From an uncultured Collinsella sp. (GTDB lineage: Bacteria > Actinomycetota > Coriobacteriia > Coriobacteriales > Coriobacteriaceae): a stretch of 64,000 nt of DNA. Position numbers and translations under genes: made by a program. The notes beneath the pieces were generated by a model that saw nothing but the letters and a program-made list of their open reading frames with translations, was not told the DNA's origin and searched no databases. The stretch spans positions 1 through 64,000 of the forward strand of contig UQIW01000006.1 in NCBI GenBank assembly GCA_900541235.1, written 5' to 3'. Position 1 is the stretch's first letter. Every line of letters begins with the position of its first letter. Below, in pieces: positions 18,461 through 26,515 of this stretch.

Positions 18461-19117
18461 CTATTTACCACCTTTCATAGCCGGAATTCGGCCAACAACG
18501 GGAATGCCCAGGAGCTCTTCTGCCTCTTCGGCACCGCGGATGCGGGTGTTGAGCATGTCTGCCAAAACGACATAGGCAACTGCGATAAAGATGCCCGCGA
18601 GGAACGCGACAGCAACGTACAGCATACGCTTGGGGCCGCTGGGGACTTCGGGAGTCTTAGCCTCGTCGATAACGTTGATGCTCTGGGCAGCGCCGACGTT
18701 CTGAGCGACCGTACTCACCGAGCTGGCCATGGCCTTTGCGACCTTAGCCGTCTCCTTGGCATCGGTGCCGGTAACCGAAAGCGTAATGACACGCGTGGTG
18801 GTCTCGGAGGAAACAGACACCTTGTAGTCATCCAGGTCAGCAAGGCCCAGCTCATTGGCAGCACCGCTCTTAACGCTATCGCTATCCAGCAGCGTGGCGA
18901 TATCGTTGGAAAGCATCTGGCTCGCCGAGAGATCGTTGTAGCTCATCTGACCGCTATCGTCGGTCTTGGCGAGAATGTACATGCTCGTCGTCGCGGTGTA
19001 GGTGTTGCCCATCGCAACGAAGGACACGATGCCCATGGCGATCGCGCAGACCACCGGAAGGGTGATGACCAGCTTAAGGTGCTTCTTCAGCAGCTGGAAC
19101 AGTTCGAGAAGGGTCAT
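18461..19117 (-). CDS. Wzz/CapA-type chain-length determinant (BY-kinase activator)
   Basis: 218 residues: N-terminal Wzz segment with a membrane helix (about 15-36), an extracellular domain of some 130 residues, a proline-containing PSGPKR motif before the second helix (about 166-187), and a short cytoplasmic tail ending GRIPAMKGGK that would contact the kinase. ATG 19117 has AAAGG eight bases upstream. First gene of a four-gene operon (this, BY-kinase, phosphatase, GNAT), with its own promoter at 19165-19193. Confidence 0.88.
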   Translation of the reverse strand: MTLLELFQLLKKHLKLVITLPVVCAIAMGIVSFVAMGNTYTATTSMYILAKTDDSGQMSYNDLSASQMLSNDIATLLDSDSVKSGAANELGLADLDDYKVSVSSETTTRVITLSVTGTDAKETAKVAKAMASSVSTVAQNVGAAQSINVIDEAKTPEVPSGPKRMLYVAVAFLAGIFIAVAYVVLADMLNTRIRGAEEAEELLGIPVVGRIPAMKGGK

Positions 19118-19164
19118 GCAGCTTGCCTTTCATTTCCCCAGTTCGGATTGACAAAACTGTCCGT

Positions 19165-19193
19165 ATGTTATCGCATCTTTTTACCGAGACCAA
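19165..19193 (-). promoter_or_regulatory. Promoter of the wzz operon
   Basis: On the minus strand TTGGTC (19193-19188), a 17-base spacer and TAACAT (19170-19165), about 48 bases before the wzz start. Confidence 0.5.
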
Positions 19194-19258
19194 ACTCTAT
19201 ACATAAGAAACAGGCTCTCCTGTAAAAATGTCGGAAGCAATCGTAAAATTGCACAACA

Positions 19259-19287
19259 ACGCCGCACCCGAAAGTCAAATGCGGCGT
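19259..19287 (-). terminator. Hairpin after phoR
   Basis: ACGCCGCA (19259-19266) pairs with TGCGGCGT (19280-19287), 26 bases beyond the phoR stop. The following minus-strand sequence is T/G-rich rather than a pure T-run. Confidence 0.5.
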
Positions 19288-19312
19288 CTGCATCAATATC
19301 TATGTTGTATCG

Positions 19313-20737
19313 CTATGCGAATGGCTCGTCCTGCCGTATGGGAAACGTCACCGTAATGGTGGTTCCCACGCCCAACTCGCTCGACAGATCGAGCGTGGCG
19401 TGATGATACAGGGCCGCATGCTTGACAATTGCAAGCCCCAGACCGGTTCCGCCGCGCGCCTTGGACCTACTCTTGTCCACGCGATAGAACCGCTCAAATA
19501 CCTTGCCCTGTTCTTCAGGCGCGATACCGATTCCCGTGTCGGCGACCGCAAGGAACGGATGGCCTTCGTCGTTGGTGCCGCACTGCAGCGTAACCGCACC
19601 GCCGGGTCGATTGTAGCGGATGGCGTTGCTCGCCAGATTATAGATGAGCTCGTCAATCAAGCGCGACACGCCTTCGATGACCACAGGCTTGGTCTCATGA
19701 CTTATCGTCACATTCGCCTGACGGGCGACCTGTTCAAGACGCTGCTCAACCGCGTAGATGGCACGCGAGAGCTCAATAGGCTCCGTGGAACCAATGGGCA
19801 CCGCCTCGCCCTCAGTTGCACGCTCGGCCTCGTCCAAGTTAGACAGCGTAAGGATATCGTTGACAAGCGCTGCCAAGCGGCCCGCCTCACGATAGATGCG
19901 ACCGCCAAAGTTGCGCAGGTCGCCCTCGCCCTCGACCATGCCGTTTGCGATGAGCTCGGCATAGCCCGAAATCGCCGTAAGCGGCGTCTTGAGCTCATGG
20001 GTGATATTCGCCGTGAACTCGCGGCGCATACGGTCGTTGTCCGCCAGCACCGCCATTTGGCGCTTGAGCTCCTGGCGCTGCGACTCAATACGCTCAAGCA
20101 TGGGGACCATCTCGGCATAGGCGTGCTCATAGCTACGGCGTGGGTGGTCCAAATCCACCTCTTGCAAAGGCGCGATGATGGCACGGGACTCGCGGCGCGC
20201 CATAAAAAACGAGAGTACCGCACCCGCTGCTGCGATAAGCAGCATCGGCGCCACCATCGACAGCAAAATCGCCGCAACGCCAGGCTGGGCCTGCGCCAAG
20301 CGGACAACCTGGCCGTTATCAAGGGCGACGGCGCGATACAGCATAATCTCGTCGAGCGTAGAGCTTGCGCGCTCCGCGGAACCCGAACCACTCTCAAAGG
20401 CCTCGATGACCTCGGGGCGATCGCCATGGTTGGGCAGTGTGGAAGGCGGCGCCTCGTTGTCGTAGGCAACCGATCCATCCTTGTTAATCAGCGTGATGCG
20501 CAAGTCCTCTCGATCGAGGCTACGCAAGAACGGGATGGGCTCCTGCTGCTCGTCGAGGGCGGCAGCAATGAGCTCGGTTTCTTGCGCCAGGTTGGCACTC
20601 GTGGCATCCGCCAAGGTGTTTTGCACAAAGAACGCACCCAGCACCGTAAACGCCACGATAACCGCCATGGCGCAGACAAAGATCGTCACAAAAACGCGGT
20701 GCGACAGCGTATGTTTTCCCTGGGGGGCGAAGACCAC
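19313..20737 (-). CDS. phoR: Sensor histidine kinase, PhoR-like
   Basis: 474 residues: membrane helices at about 14-37 and 154-179 enclosing an extracytoplasmic sensor, then the H-box FTANITHELKTPLTAI with phospho-acceptor His at 247, and ATPase motifs ELIYNLASNAIRYN (N), VADTGIGIA (G1), ERFYRVDKSRS (F) and GGTGLGLAIVKH (G2). GTG 20737 is the start, with GGAGG eight bases upstream overlapping the phoB stop. Partner of the adjacent PhoB-like regulator; the pstB gene upstream supports a phosphate-sensing role (inference from context). Confidence 0.87.
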   Translation of the reverse strand: MVFAPQGKHTLSHRVFVTIFVCAMAVIVAFTVLGAFFVQNTLADATSANLAQETELIAAALDEQQEPIPFLRSLDREDLRITLINKDGSVAYDNEAPPSTLPNHGDRPEVIEAFESGSGSAERASSTLDEIMLYRAVALDNGQVVRLAQAQPGVAAILLSMVAPMLLIAAAGAVLSFFMARRESRAIIAPLQEVDLDHPRRSYEHAYAEMVPMLERIESQRQELKRQMAVLADNDRMRREFTANITHELKTPLTAISGYAELIANGMVEGEGDLRNFGGRIYREAGRLAALVNDILTLSNLDEAERATEGEAVPIGSTEPIELSRAIYAVEQRLEQVARQANVTISHETKPVVIEGVSRLIDELIYNLASNAIRYNRPGGAVTLQCGTNDEGHPFLAVADTGIGIAPEEQGKVFERFYRVDKSRSKARGGTGLGLAIVKHAALYHHATLDLSSELGVGTTITVTFPIRQDEPFA

Positions 20738-20740
20738 GGG

Positions 20741-21469
20741 TTACTCCTCCGATGCGGTGGCCGCGGTGTCGTCACCTTCGGCACCATCACCGGCAGAAGG
20801 CTCGGCCAAGCGGTAGCCCACGCCGCGCACGGTCTCGATGGCGCTGGCATGCTCGCCCAGTTTTTGGCGAAGCGTCTGCACGTGCACGTCAACGGTGCGC
20901 GAACCGCCGTCGAAGTCCCAGCCCCACACGCTCTGCAGCAACGACTCGCGGGTAAAGACCACGCCGGGCTTGCGCATGAGGTACTCGAGCAGGTCGAACT
21001 CGCGCAGGGTGAGCTTAAGCGACTCGCCGGCAACAGTCACCTCACGATGGCTGGGCGAGAGCACGATGTCGCCCACGCTGAGCACATCGCTTGCCTGTTT
21101 GACCATGCCGCCGCGACGCAGCAGTGCGCGGCAGCGGCTGGCGAGCTCCATGAGCGAAAACGGCTTAGTCAGGTAATCGTCGGCACCGCCATCGAGCGCC
21201 ATCACCTTGTCGAGCTCGGTATCCTTGGCGGTAAGCATCATGATGGGCACCGTCGCCGTCAGGCGATCGGCACGCAGTCGACGCATAATCGCCAAGCCAT
21301 CGGTATCGGGCAGCATGATGTCGAGCAGGACGGCATCGGGTACCCGTCGCGCCACGGCAGCCTTAAACTCACCGTCGCACGAAAAGCCTTCGGCCTCAAT
21401 CCCCTGCTTGCGCAGCGCATAGACCGTCAAATCCCTGATGTTGTCATCGTCCTCGACGTAATAGATCAT
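20741..21469 (-). CDS. phoB: Response regulator, PhoB-like (OmpR family)
   Basis: 242 residues. The receiver domain has the acidic pair EDD at 6-8, phospho-acceptor Asp 50 (VLLDIMLP), Thr 80 and Lys 102 (TKPF). The winged-helix DNA-binding domain follows (LTLREFDLLEYLMRKPG, VDVHVQTLRQKLG, VRGVGYRL), with an acidic tail. Start: ATG 21469 with AAAGGGG six bases upstream; the longer frame lacks a site. It overlaps the ribosome site of phoR and lies 64 bases after pstB. Confidence 0.88.
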   Translation of the reverse strand: MIYYVEDDDNIRDLTVYALRKQGIEAEGFSCDGEFKAAVARRVPDAVLLDIMLPDTDGLAIMRRLRADRLTATVPIMMLTAKDTELDKVMALDGGADDYLTKPFSLMELASRCRALLRRGGMVKQASDVLSVGDIVLSPSHREVTVAGESLKLTLREFDLLEYLMRKPGVVFTRESLLQSVWGWDFDGGSRTVDVHVQTLRQKLGEHASAIETVRGVGYRLAEPSAGDGAEGDDTAATASEE

Positions 21470-21533
21470 GTTGAACCCCTTTGCGGCCGGCATGACCGCA
21501 TCTTAACCCTAAAGGTACCTTTACTAGATGGTA

Positions 21534-22409
21534 TCAGCCAAAACGCCCCGTCAAATAATCCGCCGTGCGCGGATCGGTCGGATTCTTGAAGAGTTGCGCG
21601 GTGGGCGCGTGCTCCACCAGCTCACCCAGCAAAAAGAATGCGACCGAATCGGAGATACGCGCCGCCTGCTGCATATTGTGCGTAACGACCACGAGCGTGC
21701 AGGTCTCTTTGAGCTCGCAGGCCAGCTGCTCCACCACCAGCGTCGATACGGGATCGAGTGCCGAGGTCGGCTCGTCCATCAGCAGAATGTCGGGCTGCAC
21801 GGCAAGTGCGCGGGCGATGCACAGGCGCTGCTGCTGGCCGCCCGAAAGACCCAGACCCGACTCTTTGAGCTTGTCCTTGGCCTCGTCCCACAGGGCGGCG
21901 CGTCGCAGGGAGTCTTCGACCAGCTCGTCGAGCACGACGCGATCGCGCACACCCATACCGCGCGGCCCATAGGCGACGTTGTCGTAGATGCTCATGGGAA
22001 ACGGGTTGGGGCGCTGGAACACCATGCCCACGCGCTGGCGAAGGCGGCAGATGTCGTAGTCGCCCAGGATATCTTGACCATCGAGCGCAATCTTGCCCTC
22101 GATTCGGCAGTCCTTGATGCCGTCGTTCATGCGGTTAAAGCAGCGCAGCAACGTGGACTTTCCGCAGCCCGAAGGCCCGATGAACGAGGTAATCTGCTTG
22201 TCGCGGATCTTGATATTCACGTCCTTGAGCGCATGGTGGTCGCCATAGAACAGGTCGAGGCCCTCAACATCGATTCGCGTCGGCGAGGCGGCAAGATCCT
22301 CTGCCGTGGGGCGAGTCGCATCCCCAACCTCGCGCTCGTGCGCGGCCTCGGCCTGCGCTTTCATGAGTTCTTCAAGCTCCGTGGGCTCCACAGCCGCAGC
22401 AGCCGTCAT
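21534..22409 (-). CDS. pstB: Phosphate ABC transporter ATP-binding protein
   Basis: ATPase of the PstSCAB phosphate importer, 291 residues. Walker A GPSGCGKST (78-86), the PstB-typical RQRVGMVFQRPNPFPMSIYDNV, signature LSGGQQQRL, Walker B LLMDEPTSALDP and switch His in THNM. The N-terminus is about 40 residues longer than usual (polar, Ala/Glu-rich). Start: ATG 22409 with GGAGGT seven bases upstream; a GTG at 22424 would overlap that site. No pstS, pstC, pstA or phoU is next to it, which is unusual; phoB and phoR follow directly. Confidence 0.95.
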   Translation of the reverse strand: MTAAAAVEPTELEELMKAQAEAAHEREVGDATRPTAEDLAASPTRIDVEGLDLFYGDHHALKDVNIKIRDKQITSFIGPSGCGKSTLLRCFNRMNDGIKDCRIEGKIALDGQDILGDYDICRLRQRVGMVFQRPNPFPMSIYDNVAYGPRGMGVRDRVVLDELVEDSLRRAALWDEAKDKLKESGLGLSGGQQQRLCIARALAVQPDILLMDEPTSALDPVSTLVVEQLACELKETCTLVVVTHNMQQAARISDSVAFFLLGELVEHAPTAQLFKNPTDPRTADYLTGRFG

Positions 22410-22512
22410 ACCGCATACCTCCACATCGATATCAATTCAGCAGTATCGATAGTAGGAATCGCGGCTCATATGCACGTGAGCGCATTGTCAAGTGTTTGTA
22501 AGGGCACGCTGG

Positions 22513-23751
22513 CTATGCGGCGGGCAGCTCGATGGTGAATATCGTGTGTTCGGGCGTCGATTCACATGCAACGGTACCGCCGTGCGCGCATACGATCTCC
22601 TTGGCGATGGCAAGCCCCAGTCCAGCGCCGCCGCGATTGGTCGCACGCGCCGCATCCAGGCGATAGAACTTCTCAAAGATCACCTTGAGCTTAGCCGCAG
22701 GGATGGGATCGCCCTGATTGATAAAGCGCACGCGCACGCCACCGCCGTCCCGGCGTCTGGCCTCGATCGTGATGGTCGAGCCCTCATAGCTATAGGCAAT
22801 AGCGTTTTTCATGATGTTGTTGAACACGCGAGCCATTTTGTCGCCATCCACGAGCACCGTCAGGTCCTCGCGAATATCAACTTGGACTTCCTTATGCTGC
22901 TCGTTGAGGATGGGATAGAACTCGTCAGTCACCTGAGCCAGCAGCAACCCCAGATCAACATAGCCGCGCGTGAGCACGATATCGTGGAAGTCAAAACGCG
23001 TGATATCGAAGAACTCTTCGATGAGCGTATCGAGCCGGTGCGCCTTGTCGAGCGCCACGCCCGTAAAGTGCGCACGTTGCTCAACCGGCAGCTCGGGAGC
23101 CTCTTGCAGCAGCGAAAGATAGCCCACCACACTGGCAAGCGGGGTGCGTAGGTCATGTGCCAAGTACGTGACCAAATCGTCCTTGCGATGCGACTCGTCA
23201 CGCAGAGCTTGCTGCACCTTGCGCTCACGGTCACGCACGCGGTTAAGGGCGCCCTCGACCTCCAAGAAGTCGCCGTCGATGTTATCCCAGGTGTCGGGGT
23301 GATCGATCAGGCGATCTTGAATACGAGCGGCCAGCACACAATCGGCATGCTGCTCGCCCTGCTCGTAGCCCTGGTAGTACAGGGCGCGGCCACACAAGAA
23401 CAGCACGCACGCTGCAAGCGCCAGCACAAAGCCAAGCATGTTGAATACAAAGCCGGCATCGAACAGCACCGGCCCTTCGATGCCGCCGAGCGCCATGGCG
23501 CCAATCGCCAACGTCATGGCCCACGCGGCGCCGCCAATCACCACGCAGCGGCACACGATCTCAAATCGATCGATCAGCAAAAAGCCGACAAGCAGCACCG
23601 CCAAGATTCCGACGATGTTGTCGATGCCAATCAGCAGCAGGCTCAGCAAAAAGAGCAGCACCGTTGCAAGCGCGCGGTTGTCGACGACCGACCTCACGTA
23701 TTCAAAGAGCCGATCGGGCACCTCGAACGCTTGCCTATCGTCTTTTGTCAT
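22513..23751 (-). CDS. Sensor histidine kinase, VanS-like
   Basis: 412 residues with four hydrophobic segments in the first 122 residues (helices near 28-42, 46-60, 68-90, 98-120) and almost no extracellular domain, so it probably senses membrane or cell-envelope state. The H-box is LAHDLRTPLASVVGYL with His 199; ATPase motifs NNIMKNAIAYS, INQGDPI, FEKFYRLDAAR and GGAGLGLAIAKEI. The G1 motif lacks the usual D-x-G-x-G, having N-x-G-D-P. ATG 23751 with GAGGATCT upstream, 26 bases after its regulator gene. Confidence 0.87.
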   Translation of the reverse strand: MTKDDRQAFEVPDRLFEYVRSVVDNRALATVLLFLLSLLLIGIDNIVGILAVLLVGFLLIDRFEIVCRCVVIGGAAWAMTLAIGAMALGGIEGPVLFDAGFVFNMLGFVLALAACVLFLCGRALYYQGYEQGEQHADCVLAARIQDRLIDHPDTWDNIDGDFLEVEGALNRVRDRERKVQQALRDESHRKDDLVTYLAHDLRTPLASVVGYLSLLQEAPELPVEQRAHFTGVALDKAHRLDTLIEEFFDITRFDFHDIVLTRGYVDLGLLLAQVTDEFYPILNEQHKEVQVDIREDLTVLVDGDKMARVFNNIMKNAIAYSYEGSTITIEARRRDGGGVRVRFINQGDPIPAAKLKVIFEKFYRLDAARATNRGGAGLGLAIAKEIVCAHGGTVACESTPEHTIFTIELPAA

Positions 23752-23777
23752 ATCAAGATCCTCACAAGCGAAAAGCG

Positions 23778-24473
23778 TTATTCGATGATGTAGCCGACGC
23801 CCCAGACGTTTTTGATAAAGCGTGGCTTTTGTGCGTCGTCGCCGATCTTTTCACGCAAGTGGCGAATATGCACCATCACCGTATTGTTGGAGCCGGGCAT
23901 AAAGTCCTCGTTCCACACCGCGCGGAACAGGTCCTCCACGGCCACCACGCTGCCGCGATGCTCGACCAGATACAGCAAGATTGAATACTCGGTGGGCGTG
24001 AGGCGAACCGGTGAACCGTCCACTGTCACGGAACGAGCATCGCGGTTGATCTCCAAGCCGTCGAGCTGGAGGGTCGGCGACTCGGCCGCCTGTGCGCGGC
24101 TACCGTAGCTGGTGTAGCGGCGAAGCTGAGCGTGCACGCGCGCGATGAGCTCCAGAGGACGAAACGGCTTAACCACGTAATCGTCCGCGCCAAGCGAAAG
24201 GCCCTCGATCTTGTCTTGCTGGGCATCGCGCGCCGTCAGCATGATCACGGGATAGGTATGGCTGGAACGGATCGTACGCAGCAGCTCAAAGCCATCGATA
24301 TCGGGCAGCATGACATCCAGCAGCGCCAGATCGAACTCCTGCTCCAAGATTGCCTTGGCAGCATCGGCCCCGCTATAGGCAATCTGGACATCAAAGCCCT
24401 CTTTTGTAAGGTAGATACCAACCAAGTCGGCGATGGCCTTTTCGTCATCAACTACCAAAATGCGCTCGTTCAT
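23778..24473 (-). CDS. Response regulator, VanR-like (OmpR family)
   Basis: 231 residues: receiver with DDE at 9-11, Asp 53, Thr 80 and Lys 102 (VKPF); winged-helix domain with LTPTEYSILLYLVEHRG and VMVHIRHLREKIG. ATG 24473 has GAGGAG five to six bases upstream. It is divergent from a D,D-carboxypeptidase gene 197 bases away, as in VanR/VanY-like arrangements, so cell-wall regulation is plausible (inference). Confidence 0.88.
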   Translation of the reverse strand: MNERILVVDDEKAIADLVGIYLTKEGFDVQIAYSGADAAKAILEQEFDLALLDVMLPDIDGFELLRTIRSSHTYPVIMLTARDAQQDKIEGLSLGADDYVVKPFRPLELIARVHAQLRRYTSYGSRAQAAESPTLQLDGLEINRDARSVTVDGSPVRLTPTEYSILLYLVEHRGSVVAVEDLFRAVWNEDFMPGSNNTVMVHIRHLREKIGDDAQKPRFIKNVWGVGYIIE

Positions 24474-24625
24474 GCGTGCTCCTCTCGCGCTCCATTATGC
24501 CCGAGGGGGCGCCCGTCACACACAACAAGCGTGGGTGATTAAGTCGGCCTTAAGCACCCTTGTGCCCGTTCGGGCGCGGATGTGGGCCACGCACGCACGC
24601 GATGATCGCCGACGCCGGCAAACGA

Positions 24626-24631
24626 TATACT
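24626..24631 (+). promoter_or_regulatory. Probable -10 box of the carboxypeptidase gene
   Basis: TATACT, about 40 bases before the GTG start at 24671; the -35 region is a poor match. It supports the shorter start, since an upstream ATG at 24602 would precede the promoter. Confidence 0.45.
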
Positions 24632-24670
24632 CTTGTTCCAGAAGAGACCATCCCGTCGAAAGCGAAATCC

Positions 24671-26011
24671 GTGAAGTCCCTCACCTCTTTTGCAAAGCGC
24701 TCAGCCCAGCTTGCCGCCGGCTTTGTCTGCGCTATCGCCCTTGCCGCTGGCGTGCCCACCGTCGCCGGCGCCCAAGTGCTTACGACCGACAATGTTTGCG
24801 GCAAAACCGCCGATGCGCGCGGCATCACGGCCGAAAACCTGCCCGATATCGATGCGACCAATGCCCTCGTCATGGGCAAAGACGGCACCGTCTACTATGG
24901 GCGCGGCGCCGATGAGCAGGTCAAAATTGCCTCGATCACCAAGGTCATGACCGCAATCCTAACCGTCGAGAATTGCAAGATGGACGAGAAGGTCACGGTG
25001 AGCAACGCTGCAGCCACCGTGGGCAATTCGACCGCCGGCTTGCTCGAAGGCGACAAGCTTACCGTGGAGCAGGCGCTGCGCGGCCTGATGATTCCCTCGG
25101 GCAACGACGCCGCCATCGTGCTCGCCGAATATGTGGGCAAGAAGATCGACCCTAAGACCAAAGACGCCGAGGCCACCTTTGTGAAGGCCATGAACGAGCG
25201 CGCTAAGAAGCTCGGCTGTACCGGTACGCTTTTTGAAAACCCGCATGGTCTGGACTTTGATGAGTGGGCTGGCGATATGCACTCAACCGCACATGACGTG
25301 GCGCTGATGATGCAGGAGGCCATGAAAAACGACACGATCCGCGAGGTCGTAGCGAGCGAGGATTCCTGGATCGAGGTCACGGGCGCCGACGGCACCGACC
25401 ATTCGCATTCCATGGACACGCATAACTATTTGCTGGGCCAAGATGGCAACATCGGCGGCAAGACCGGCACCACCGACGACGCGGGCTATTGCTTTACGAG
25501 CGCCTACAACCGCGACGGCGACGAGATCTACACCGTCGTTTTGAACTCCACCACCACCGACCAGCGCTTTACCGATACCGCAACCCTTGCCAATTGGTAC
25601 TACGGCCACAAGGTCACGGTCGCGATCGCCAACACGCAGGAAAAGACCGCCAACGGCAACCCGCTTATGGCACGCATTAGCCAGACAGATTGGACGGACA
25701 AGACGATCGACGCCACGCTCGCCGACCCCACGGCGCAAGCGACCGTGTTTTCCCTTGCCGGCGAGGTGACCGAAAAGGTTAGCTACGACGATCTTTCGGG
25801 CACGGTGCATGTGGGCGACAAGGTGGGCAGCGTTACGCTCAAGCAGGACGGCACCAAGATTGCCGTCGTGGATTTGGTTGCCGACGAGGAAGGCTCGGGG
25901 CCGAATCCCATTGAGTGGCTCCTTGTGAAGCTCGACCGCCTGGGCCGCCGCATCGACAACCGCCCACTTGCGGCAGAGAGCGAGACCGTAGCCAAGGCAC
26001 CCGAGGTGTAG
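24671..26011 (+). CDS. dacA: D-alanyl-D-alanine carboxypeptidase (PBP5/DacA type)
   Basis: Penicillin-binding serine peptidase of the S11 family that trims the terminal D-Ala from peptidoglycan stem peptides. From GTG 24671 it has 446 residues and begins with a signal peptide (KSLTSFAKR, hydrophobic run 13-33). Active site: SITK (Ser 88, Lys 91), SGN (143-145) and KTGTT (264-268). A C-terminal domain follows; a slightly amphipathic end (IEWLLVKLDRLGRR) may anchor it to the membrane. The start is chosen because it gives a clean signal peptide downstream of TATACT; its Shine-Dalgarno is weak. A good terminator follows. Confidence 0.9.
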   Translation: MKSLTSFAKRSAQLAAGFVCAIALAAGVPTVAGAQVLTTDNVCGKTADARGITAENLPDIDATNALVMGKDGTVYYGRGADEQVKIASITKVMTAILTVENCKMDEKVTVSNAAATVGNSTAGLLEGDKLTVEQALRGLMIPSGNDAAIVLAEYVGKKIDPKTKDAEATFVKAMNERAKKLGCTGTLFENPHGLDFDEWAGDMHSTAHDVALMMQEAMKNDTIREVVASEDSWIEVTGADGTDHSHSMDTHNYLLGQDGNIGGKTGTTDDAGYCFTSAYNRDGDEIYTVVLNSTTTDQRFTDTATLANWYYGHKVTVAIANTQEKTANGNPLMARISQTDWTDKTIDATLADPTAQATVFSLAGEVTEKVSYDDLSGTVHVGDKVGSVTLKQDGTKIAVVDLVADEEGSGPNPIEWLLVKLDRLGRRIDNRPLAAESETVAKAPEV

Positions 26012-26039
26012 GGCGCAAGAATAATAAGTCCACTGAAAG

Positions 26040-26067
26040 GAGGCGTCCGAAAGGATGCCTCTTTTTT
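26040..26067 (+). terminator. Terminator of dacA
   Basis: GAGGCGTCC (26040-26048) pairs with GGATGCCTC (26053-26061) around GAAA, then TTTTTT (26062-26067). Confidence 0.92.
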
Positions 26068-26069
26068 GA

Positions 26070-26160
26070 GGGTTCGAATCCCCAGCTAACATTCTTCTAA
26101 TTAAAAAAGGGCCCCAAATGGGACCCTTCTTTAAAGTTAAACTGGCGGAGAGCTGGGGAT
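26070..26160 (-). repeat. Distal copy of the tRNA-Ser 3' end plus terminator
   Basis: About 91 bp matching 26261-26350 at an offset of about 190 bp. In plus orientation it has GGGTTCGAATCCCCAGC (a T-arm-like sequence opposite in sense to the tRNA), a terminator-like GGGCCCCAAATGGGACCC, and TGGCGGAGAGCTGGGGAT, which is the last 18 bases of tRNA-Ser including CCA. The upstream remainder of the tRNA is absent. No gene occupies 26068-26332. Confidence 0.85.
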
Positions 26161-26260
26161 GTCCGGGCATGCTACGCATGCCCTCCGGCTTCAAAGCCTG
26201 ACGGCTTTTCGCCCACGGGCTACAAACGCTCTCGCGTTTGCTTAACGCCCGTGCCCTCTC
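26161..26260. mobile_element. 100-bp hairpin-rich insert at the tRNA-Ser locus
   Basis: Lies exactly between the two copies of the tRNA-Ser tail. It contains hairpins GGGCATGCTACGCATGCCC, AAAGCCTGACGGCTTT and AAACGCTCTCGCGTTT. Same length and order of elements as the inserts at tRNA-Arg (29150-29249) and tRNA-Leu (34129-34228), but diverged in sequence. No coding potential. Confidence 0.6.
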
Positions 26261-26297
26261 GGGTTCGAATCCCCAGCCTCCTTTCTCCGCACAAAAA

Positions 26298-26317
26298 AAG
26301 GCCCCAAATGGGACCCT
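26298..26317 (-). terminator. Terminator of tRNA-Ser
   Basis: Minus-strand AAGGGTCCCATTTGGGGCCTT hairpin followed by a run of seven T (26299-26293), 16 bases beyond the tRNA 3' end. Confidence 0.85.
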
Positions 26318-26332
26318 TCTTCAAATTCGTAC

Positions 26333-26423
26333 TGGCGGAGAGCTGGGGATTCGAACCCCAGATGCCCTTTTGGGGCATACTCGCTTAGCAGGCGAGCACC
26401 TTCGGCCTCTCGGTCAGCTCTCC
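26333..26423 (-). tRNA. tRNA-Ser (GCU)
   Basis: 91 nt with encoded CCA (26333-26335). Acceptor GGAGAGC pairs with GCTCTCC, the D-arm is TGACCGAGAGGCC, the anticodon loop CTGCTAA carries GCT (stem TCGC/GCGA), a long variable arm TGCCCCAAAAGGGCA marks a class II tRNA, and the T-arm is GGGGTTCGAATCCCC. Reads AGC/AGU serine codons. Confidence 0.96.
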
Positions 26424-26437
26424 GTAACAGCCGTTCT

Positions 26438-26466
26438 ATAGTAACCAAACAGCCAAGGATGGGCAA
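26438..26466 (-). promoter_or_regulatory. Promoter of tRNA-Ser
   Basis: TTGCCC (26466-26461), 17-base spacer, TACTAT (26443-26438); transcription would start a few bases before the tRNA 5' end at 26423. Confidence 0.65.
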
Positions 26467-26515
26467 GAGGAAATTTTCTAATTGCCTAGCATCCTTTCCT
26501 CCTTGGAAGCTTCGC

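Noticed and set aside
26068..26332. A second complete tRNA-Ser gene
   Set aside because: Only the last 18 bases and an inverted T-arm-like piece are present; no anticodon or D-arm.
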